This document shows, piece by piece, positions 57,203 through 64,000 of a stretch of DNA of 64,000 nt. The notes under the pieces are model-generated. The model did not search any database. It was not told the DNA's origin and saw only the letters and a program-made list of their open reading frames with translations. The position numbers were made by a program, and so were the translations under genes. This DNA comes from Limonium bicolor (taxonomy: Eukaryota; Streptophyta; Magnoliopsida; Caryophyllales; Plumbaginaceae). Position 1 is the stretch's first letter. Every line of letters begins with the position of its first letter. Location: assembly GCA_023374045.1 (NCBI GenBank), contig CM041777.1:485437594-485501593 (forward strand). The letters run 5' to 3'.

Positions 57203-58462
57203 ATGGCAGAAGGAGGAAACCCGATCAACACCGAGGCCCAGTTGGCCGCTGTGCTGCAAGGGTACAAGGTCTTGGAGTCCATTGTCGAGGAACTGAGGAG
57301 TAAGGCTAATCTCCAGGAGACAAACCAGCACACTCTGGAAAAGCTTGTGGATGAAAATCTTAATCGTAATTACATCGAGATTGACTCTGTTAGGGCCCAA
57401 GATCCTCAAACACGTATGGGGAAGGATGTTCCTGACAACCAGCTAGCTGCAGAGGTCAAAAGGGTTTTGAAAAGGATTGAGCGCATAGAGAAAACCAACA
57501 AACCAGCTGGCTTCGATTATTTCTCCACGGCGTCGTATCCCGAAGTTGCTCTTCCCCTAAAGCTGAAGCTGCCTGCACTCGCTTTGTACAAGGGTTCCTC
57601 GGATCCACAGATTCACTTGGCTATGTTCGACCGAGAAATGTCCATCTTGGGGCTCAACGATATGCAAAAAGCCAAAGTTTTCGCACGCTATCTAGACGAG
57701 ACTCCTCAGCGTTGGTATCTCACTCAGAAGATGAATACCAAAACCTACGAGGAGGTTTGCGAGGCTTTCCTAAATCATTTCGAGTATGCTAAGAACCTCG
57801 AGGTCACCAGAATCGATCTGGCAGGAACTCGACAGAAAGACGGTGAGTCCATGTCTGACTTCATCAAGCGTTGGAGGAGAAAGGCTGCAGCCATGCCTAC
57901 CAGAATGGACGAGCAGGAGCAAATCCGCATGATAATTGAGAACATGCGAAAACAACACAACCATGAGCTAAAATTTATGTACTTTCCGAGTTTGGACATG
58001 TTGATGGGACAAGTCGGTATTCTAGAGGAAAGGATTCATAAGGAAGGTTTGGAGCTCGAGTGCTCAAGAAACTCCGGCAGTGGCTCCAAATTATCTAAGC
58101 CAGGACCAGAAAAGGCTTATCTTCAGACAGTAGCTTGCGCTCAAAGCAGTTTCCCAGAAGTGAATATGGTTCAACGACCTAGATCTCCGCATCAAAACCT
58201 TAGGACAATACCCTTACCACGCCGAGACTCATCGCAAAGGGAATTCACCAACATTGGCCGAGCACCAAGTCAGGCGTTTGAAGAGCTTCAGAAGAGAAAC
58301 CTGCTACAGCCCCTGGCCCCTCGGCCAGGAACCACTCATTTGGGGAGGCATCTTAATCAATTCTGCCACTACCATCAGTTGCCTGGCCATTCTGCTGACA
58401 ATTGCCGAGCATTGAAGCACAAGATTCAAGACCTCCTCGAGCAAGGAGTCCAATTTTTCTAA
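57203..58462 (+). CDS. Element D gag polyprotein, intact
   Basis: The product is a 419-residue structural protein that would assemble the particle and bind element RNA. The start is the ATG of MAEGGNPINTEAQLAA, the first in a long open frame. A predicted helical, coiled-coil-like N-terminus (about residues 10-100) leads to FDYFSTASYPEVALPLKLKL. The gag domain follows (about 120-290) with KAKVFARYLDETPQRWYL, SMSDFIKRWRRKAAAM and LMGQVGILEERI. Near the end, CHYHQLPGHSADNC (from about residue 388) is the C-x2-H-x4-H-x4-C knuckle variant typical of Tat/Ogre gag, followed by LKHKIQDLLEQG. It contains no stop or frameshift, unlike every other protein in the window. No pol follows, so the element would need enzymes from a relative. 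Confidence 0.92.
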   Translation: MAEGGNPINTEAQLAAVLQGYKVLESIVEELRSKANLQETNQHTLEKLVDENLNRNYIEIDSVRAQDPQTRMGKDVPDNQLAAEVKRVLKRIERIEKTNKPAGFDYFSTASYPEVALPLKLKLPALALYKGSSDPQIHLAMFDREMSILGLNDMQKAKVFARYLDETPQRWYLTQKMNTKTYEEVCEAFLNHFEYAKNLEVTRIDLAGTRQKDGESMSDFIKRWRRKAAAMPTRMDEQEQIRMIIENMRKQHNHELKFMYFPSLDMLMGQVGILEERIHKEGLELECSRNSGSGSKLSKPGPEKAYLQTVACAQSSFPEVNMVQRPRSPHQNLRTIPLPRRDSSQREFTNIGRAPSQAFEELQKRNLLQPLAPRPGTTHLGRHLNQFCHYHQLPGHSADNCRALKHKIQDLLEQGVQFF

Positions 58463-60055
58463 GTGTGCAGATCGTTTTCTTGCATCTTCAAATTTTCCTA
58501 GTAGCTTATTAGTTAGTTTTCAGTCACCTCTGATTGTAATCTTTACGTTTCTTTCATGATTCATAAATAAAATCATAGTTCCATTTTCACAACTCCTGTA
58601 CTAACCATTTTTCATTCATCGAAAAAAGAAGGAAAACAAAATAGTTTTTTAAGGAAAAGGATCGCGAAGCAATCATTTTCTGACTATGCAATGGAACGGC
58701 TTGTCTCTTGTTTCTAAAAATTTGAACATGCCTAACCAAACACCACAACTCACCCTATAATATCCAAACAACCCACAAAGCATTCCAAAATCCACATCTG
58801 TTTAAGTGTTGTCATAAACCCCAGGTCAATACTGGGGGCAATCTGAGTTCAGGATCGTCATCTTTAATCTTTCGTTTACGCGTGCGAACTAGTCTCTGAG
58901 TGAAATTCACGAGAGTGTCTTGAGTGGAAAAACCATGAGTGAACGAGCGTGTCATTTTTACACGACTCCGGTGAGTCCACATTCAAAGGTGAGGCAAACG
59001 GTATAACTCCGACCGAAGGAGATAATTTGTAAATTTACGCTTAGACCTGTGAAAAGTAACAAAGAACGGATATACAACTATCAGGAATGACGAAGCACCT
59101 AGGTACAGCACCACATAGCCAAAAGCTTGTAAACCCTGACATTAAACCCTAGGCACCCCCGTTGAGCCTTTTGTATATCCCTTTTCAATATTATGAGCCC
59201 CACAAAATAACCCAGCCAATGATGAATGTCCGACCCGGTGACCAAAGGAAGCAAGGAGCCCGACTCTCGGATAACATTATCATCAGTCCGAAGAAGCAAT
59301 GCCGCTATCAGCATGACGAAGTGATCCGTAAATGGTCCCAAAGTGACACAGGATCAAAAGAGCTCACGTCAAAACAGCTCTCGAAGCCCAAAACCGGGAA
59401 ACACAAGAACCCCAAAGGCAAAGTCAAGAAAGGATAAAACAAAAAGGCGAACCCGAAGTGCCTCGAAGAAGTCCAAATGACAAAAAAAGAAAATGGTGTA
59501 AAGGACAACTCCAAAAGTCCAGGTCCAGAAGCTCAAAAACAACGTCAACATGAAGCAGTTAGACGACTTCAAGACAAGGAAGATGAATCTGAGAGAGGAC
59601 GCAAGTTGCAGCTTTGGTCACCCATTTTAGCTCCACATACCTCAAATATCCCTCCATGATCCCGTCGTCTTTCATCACACCCTATGGCCACGTTATAAGC
59701 TTTAAAGACTTCCGACTTGATAGTTGTGTGTCCAATCACGTGAAAGTAACAGATCAAATGCGTAAATCCATCAAATATCGAATTCAATGGTTTAGAAGTT
59801 ATGACCATGAGCGAGAAATGAGTGCAAACACCGACCACATCGAGTGTAGGTTAGGGAGCACCACATCAAAGCATAAACCTCGACCCTGTGAGGGTGAGAC
59901 TTGTTCGCATGTTTAATCAAAGAAAATACTGGGGGCAATTGATCGTTCCGATCAATTGCCATGAACTCTAGCTCAGATTGTCCTAAGGAAAAATACTGGG
60001 GGCAATTGTTGGTTCCAACAATTGCCATGACAACACCAATTGAAACCTAAAGCTT
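58463..60055 (+). other. Element D post-gag non-coding region
   Basis: The position where pol would lie holds only short open stretches (for example 59162-59437, lysine-rich; 59614-59916) that resemble no pol domain. ACTGGGGGCAAT, a polypurine-like motif, occurs at about 58835, 59927 and 59995. The last two lead into perfect hairpins. Confidence 0.6.
59924..60028 (+). other. Pair of polypurine-led perfect hairpins
   Basis: Each copy starts AAATACTGGGGGCAATTG. In the first, arms 59934-59945 and 59949-59960 (12 bases each) pair perfectly over TTC. In the second, arms 60001-60012 and 60015-60026 (12 bases each) pair perfectly over TT. The inner five bases of the stems differ (ATCG versus TTGG side), yet both remain fully paired. 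Confidence 0.88.
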
Positions 60056-60300
60056 GAGCACCACCATCCCACCACAGGCATAAGCCCTTACCACCACACC
60101 TCCACTACACAGGCCCACATAAGCCCTTACCTCCACACCTCCACTACACAGGCACACATAAGCCCCTACCACCACACACACACACTCTCAAGCCCGTCAT
60201 TAGCCTTACCTCCACAAAAACATCAAACCCGTCATAACCCTGACCACCATCCAAAATCACAACGCAGTCCCAGGTCTATCACAAGCACCACAACAAACAC
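60056..60300 (+). repeat. CACC-rich tandem repeat, element D
   Basis: Three to four units of about 45 bp contain CATAAGCCCTTACC, CCACACCTCCACTACACAGG and related sequence, decaying into CA-rich sequence to the right. Confidence 0.7.
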
Positions 60301-60662
60301 CACACACTTCCACCAACGGCATGTTCATTTTCTAAGAAACAAATTGCAGATTTGAAATTTTTAGTCAGGAAATGATTATTTCACTTTCCTTTTTCAGCAG
60401 AGTTTTTCTTAAGCATTGCCATGTTTAGCACATTTTTCAATAGTTCCTTGTTTTGGGCTAGCTTCCAACAAACACTTTAGTTGCATTTTACAACTTTTGC
60501 ACAACACCTCAACATTGCCACCTTTTCCAACAGTTTCCTGTTTTGAACGAGTATCTTTCATGTATTTTGATTGCATACATCTTATCATCATTGCCATGTT
60601 TGGCACTCCAATAATCAGTTTTCATCATTTGCACGAGACCATTATCTTCCTAACTCATTTTT
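60301..60662 (+). other. Element D unremarkable spacer with diverged repeats
   Basis: No gene. ATTGCCATGTTTAGCAC and ATTGCCATGTTTGGCAC-like stretches recur at about 60416 and 60591 with related TTCCTGTTTTG sequence between, suggesting an old repeat of about 100 bp. Confidence 0.45.
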
Positions 60663-61085
60663 AGTTCGAGACCTAAAATCGGCGCAAGGCCCTGCAGATT
60701 CCTCTTTCAGTACGAGACCTAGCATCTTCATTCAGTACGAGACCTAGAATCAGTGTGAGAGCCAGCTTTTCCTTCATCCATTCAGTACGAGACTTCAGTG
60801 CGAGACCACCATCTTCATCAGTGCGAGGCCCATCATTTTCTTCAGTGCGAGACCACCATCTTCATCAGTGCGAGGCCCATCATTTTCTTCAGTGCGAGAC
60901 CACCATCTTCATCAGTGCGAGGCCCATCATTTTCTTCAGTGCGAGACCATGCATCTTCATCAGTGCGAGACCCATCATCTTTATCAGTGCGAGACCCATC
61001 AGTTTCATCAGTGCGAGACCGAGCATCATCATCCAGTGCGAGACCAGTACGAGACCTAGTATCATCTTCAGTGCGAGATAGAGCG
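60663..61085 (+). repeat. CAGTGCGAGACC tandem repeat array, element D
   Basis: About seventeen copies of CAGTGCGAGACC or close variants occur at 20-25 bp spacing. Inside, a 48-bp higher-order unit (starting near 60796, 60844 and 60892) is repeated almost exactly, alternating GAGACC and GAGGCC. Confidence 0.88.
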
Positions 61086-61092
61086 TGATCTA

Positions 61093-61245
61093 AGTTGGCG
61101 GGGCAGAGGCAATAAGTCCCCATCTTTATGTCAACTTCTTGGGAGAAGCAACTAGTGGGCAGTGGCAATAAGTCCCCTTGGTAATCTAGAAGTTATCCCA
61201 GCACCCCAGTTGGTGGGCAGAGGCAATAAGTCCCCATAGTATACC
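61093..61245 (+). repeat. GGCAATAAGTCCCC triplet repeat, element D
   Basis: Three units of about 55-60 bp share GGGCAGAGGCAATAAGTCCC, with diverged sequence between that includes CAACTTCTTGGGAG or CTAGAAGTTATCCCAG. Confidence 0.8.
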
Positions 61246-61374
61246 AACCAGGAGCATTGGAACGGGTTTCGGTCCCCAGAAGCATCCGAGCATCATCAGC
61301 ATCAACATCATCATCAGCATCGTTAGCATATCATCATCATATCATCTTTTTTCTGCATGACATCTACATTTGCA

Positions 61375-61660
61375 TTACAGGTTCCCGACCCCTTAGAATG
61401 TTCGGCATACTTCATTTCATTTTAGGTAGTCAACGCCTTAGAATAGCTTGACATCATCTCATTCGTTATAGGTGGTCAACGCCTTAGAATAGCTTGACAT
61501 CATCTCATTCGTTATAGGTAGTCGGCGCCTTAGAATAGTCTGACATTATTTCATTTTTTACCTTTAGGTGGCCGACGCTTTAGAATCGCTCGACATCCTT
61601 CCACTTTACTCATAGGTAGTCAGCGCCTTAGAACAGCTCGACACAACTTGTTGGTTTTCA
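61375..61660 (+). repeat. CGCCTTAGAATAGC tandem repeat, element D
   Basis: About six units of 46-62 bp share AGGTAGTCAACGCCTTAGAA, then AGCTTGACATCATCTCATT. The second and third units are nearly identical; the outer ones are more diverged. Confidence 0.88.
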
Positions 61661-61746
61661 ATTGCACGAGGGGTCTTTTAAGATCCAAAATTTTGGGGTA
61701 TCACTCAAGCATCAACTAGCCTTTTCATTTCCATTACAAAGTCTAG

Positions 61747-61762
61747 TTGACGGGGGGCAATC
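61747..61762 (+). other. Polypurine tract of element D
   Basis: GTTGACGGGGGGCAATC ends directly at the 3' LTR start TGTTATACCC. It resembles the internal ACTGGGGGCAAT motifs. Confidence 0.8.
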
Positions 61763-63520
61763 TGTTATACCCAAAATTTCAACCCCCCGGAGGTGAGTCT
61801 CTTCTAATAGGCTAGTAGTGAGGGTTCCCAGATCGATCGGCACATTTCAGAGTGCTAGGGACAGCTTAGTCATCTCCAGGGCCATTTTCGTAATTTTTCA
61901 AGGCTCCTAAGCCCCCTACAGGCTTTCTCTCTCCTCCAAATAAGGGTCAAATCAATTCAAAATGCTTTGAAATTTTTACCCAAGATAGAGGATGACATTT
62001 TAAGCATAATGGCGTTGGAATTTTGATTTTTCGAATTTCCAATAATTTTCTAGCAATTTCTGATTGAATCTGACGAGAAATTGAATTTAAAAATATTCCA
62101 ATATCCAAAAAATTCGATTCCACTTTAGAAAAATCAGAAATATCATCCTTTACCCATGTGTGAAATTTCATAATCAAATTCCTTTTGGAAGCCCTTGAGC
62201 TAAAACGTCGGTAAATCTCGGTTTTTACCGGATTTTTCTATCTTTAAAGAGGTCTATATAAGGAACCTTATCCCATGATCAAAGAAGAACCTCAAGAACC
62301 CTAAGCAACCAGAAAACCTAGCCGTCTCATTCTCCTCACGTTTTTACACATCCAAGCACCAAAATCACATCAAAAATCTCTCGAAATCACCACCTAAACA
62401 CACTTTTCAACTCCTAACACATCAACAATCATCAAACATCAACCAAACCACCTCCAAAACGTGAAGAACATCATCAACAATCAACAACCAGAAGCCCGGG
62501 TCGAATTCAATCCGGAACCGGCATCATCGGAGCCTCCGAAGAATCCCAACGTGAAGAATCATCTTGAATTCGAAGGTAAAACAGGTTACAATCCCACTTT
62601 TCTGATTCCCCACGACCTTGTTAACTCTCTGTCAAAGTTTGGGTTCAAACCAACCTGTTTACGCTTCTGTATTGACGTTTGTTTAAGCTTCTGTCCAATA
62701 ACTTGTTTACAAAGTTTCGTGCTTAATTCGAGTTCAAATTGAAAACCTTCAATCACTAACGACTTGTAAATCTTTCAGGCTACACACCCATAAAATTTGA
62801 GCTCAAAACACCCTCGGGAACCTTCTGAAAACCCCTGTCCGTGTGGTCCGTGACCTCGGACCTATGGTCCGGGACCTCGGACGCGTTGTCCGAGACCACG
62901 GACACCCACGGACGGCGGCGGGATTTTAAAAATTCAAAACTTAGGTTTTTCTAACGATGTCCGGGCCCACGGACAGCCTGTCCGTGGCCCCGGACTTTGC
63001 AAATTTTTGTTTTCCCTCAATTTCGACTTTTCTGCATATTTAGGTTAACTGGGGTCCGTGGTCTCGGACTCTTGGTCCGTGGCTACGGACGTAAGCAAAA
63101 TTTGACCTAATTCTGCCTCCGAAACCCTAGTTTAGGTAGCTTTCAATTTCACTTTAATTTTCTGTCAAAAATGCTAAAAAAACACAAAAAAACAGAAGCT
63201 CGCGCATTTAGGTTAAAACGACTCGTAATAAGCCGTAATTAAACTAAGTAGAGGAAAAACGACTTCTAGGGGTAATGAAAGTAATTGAACCCTAATTAAG
63301 TCGAATATCAAGCCCCCGAACCCGAACTCTCCTTTCCTAATTTGATCTAGGTTAAAATTAGGTGGCGACTCATAATAGGTTCCAGTGAGCTAGCTTAGGT
63401 TTTAATAATTATTGTTATATGACATAGTTATTAATCTTAGGTTATAAGTGGACCTAAAAACCCGATTAGATCCTAATCAACTTAATCCACATAGGATAGG
63501 GTTTAAAATCGAGGCTCACA
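61763..63520 (+). repeat. Element D 3' LTR
   Basis: 1758 bp, TGTTATACCC to GAGGCTCACA, nearly identical to the 5' LTR. It contains the TATA box at 62253 and the stem-rich array at 62837-63092. It is followed by the target duplication ACGGG. Confidence 0.93.
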
Positions 63521-64000
63521 ACGGGATAACGGGGAAGTACGGGAGTAGCATTTTATTATGTACCGTATGAGCCTGGTATTAATATTAATGTTTGAAACAT
63601 TACCAGAGAATCGTGCGTGACCCGAGCATGGTGAGATGACACGGTAAAAGTAAAACCCCGGTGAAAGGTATGATTTTCTCATACTCCGCGTGCTAACCGA
63701 GTTACGTTGATTTGTGTGTTTGTGTGCCAGCTTAATCAAGACTAAAGCATGAAAATAATCCCTTGTTTGATTATGTATGTCTTGTTGTATGTTGAATGAA
63801 CTAACACACTTGTATGCCGGTGTGGTCTAACATAGAGTAAAGACTGACTCATTGTGAGTAATGTTTGGCTTGTGACCCATAGATCGGGTCAATGCTTATG
63901 AATGAAAATGTGCAAACACACAAACTATCCGTTAAAGTATAATGATAACACAAACATATGAACTCCCTAGAATGTGAGGAGAAGTACGGGTTGAGTAAAT
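63521..64000 (+). repeat. Element C 3' LTR, second part, cut by window end
   Basis: ACGGGATAACGGGGAAG continues the C LTR interrupted at 54220 and aligns with 44804-45280 of the 5' LTR with few differences. The rest of the LTR lies beyond the window. Confidence 0.9.

Larger units (their letters stand above)
54221..63520 (+). mobile_element. Element D: young Tat/Ogre-like gag-only LTR element
   Basis: The 9.3-kb element is flanked by the target duplication ACGGG (54216-54220 and 63521-63525). The uninterrupted site (ATAACGGGATAACGG) is kept in the C 5' LTR at 44801-44815. LTRs run TGTTATACCC to GGCTCACA and are nearly identical, so insertion was recent. The primer site is of the tRNA-Arg type used by Ogre/Tat elements. 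An intact gag is the only protein; no protease, RT, RNase H or integrase is found. The 3' part is filled with tandem repeats. This matches elements described as terminal-repeat retrotransposons with a gag domain (TR-GAG). Confidence 0.9.
42241..64000 (+). mobile_element. Element C: LARD-like LTR element, truncated by window end
   Basis: The 5' LTR (42241-46674) and 3' LTR (51701-54220, then 63521 to the window end) flank a 5-kb interior with no recognisable gag or pol. The primer-site position, duplicate polypurine motif, conserved UTR block and polypurine tract match elements A and E in order. The LTR ends are unusual (TTTAATACCCC and GGGGTGTTAAA). Element D lies inside the 3' LTR. C itself is inserted in the 3' LTR of A. 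Confidence 0.82.

Noticed and set aside
60796..60940. Regular repeats with spacers resembling a CRISPR array
   Set aside because: The spacers are themselves repeated and the array lies in a plant retrotransposon 3' UTR.
60755..61168. Long open frames on both strands over the CAGTGCGAGACC array
   Set aside because: Repeats whose unit length is a multiple of three stay open in several frames; the peptides only reflect the repeat.
1..64000. tRNA, rRNA or host protein-coding genes
   Set aside because: None recognised; the tRNA-like motifs are only the short primer-binding sites next to LTRs.

Overview
This window looks like intergenic heterochromatin from a large flowering-plant genome. It holds no host gene that I can identify. 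Almost all of it is transposons inserted into one another, and the insertion order can be read directly because uninterrupted copies of several target sites are also present. The long LTRs (1.8-5.3 kb), the tRNA-iMet and tRNA-Arg type primer sites, Tekay-like chromovirus and Tat/Ogre-like proteins, and the CACTA transposase relatives all point to a plant. I cannot place the species, and a eudicot is only a guess.

Layout. 1-2745 is the minus-strand relic of a CACTA (En/Spm) transposase gene with DUF4218, DUF4216 and Transposase_24-like parts; splice sites are still visible, but there are frameshifts and a stop. Element E (minus strand) interrupts it. E's 3' LTR is 2746-7217, followed by its polypurine tract, 3' UTR and a decayed chromovirus pol that is cut at 10744 by element A. 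Element A (plus strand, 5' LTR 10745-16071, non-coding interior, 3' LTR from 22438) is LARD-like. Its 3' LTR took three later insertions: a truncated LINE (23621-24190), element B (24373-39148) and element C (from 42241). Element C (5' LTR 42241-46674, non-coding interior, 3' LTR from 51701) is also LARD-like. Its 3' LTR is interrupted by element D (54221-63520), a very young Tat/Ogre-like element with an intact gag and no pol. The window ends inside C's 3' LTR, so the far ends of C, A, E and the CACTA element lie outside.

Element B is the only one with recognisable pol on the plus strand: gag, protease, RT, RNase H, integrase and a chromodomain, all broken by stops and frameshifts. Between gag and protease it carries an AlkB-type Fe(II)/2-oxoglutarate dioxygenase domain. 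All expected metal and cofactor residues are present, and the domain is broken by one in-frame stop. This looks like a captured plant ALKBH1-type gene and is the most interesting protein in the window.

Several non-coding structures recur across the elements. They are a second polypurine-tract-like motif just after pol (E, A, B, C), a conserved block of about 120 bp in the 3' UTR (E, A, C), arrays of short palindromic units inside the LTRs (E, B, C, D), and a hairpin enclosing the primer-binding site (A, B). Element D adds a pair of perfect hairpins whose stems differ but stay fully paired, and a 3' region built of several tandem-repeat families.
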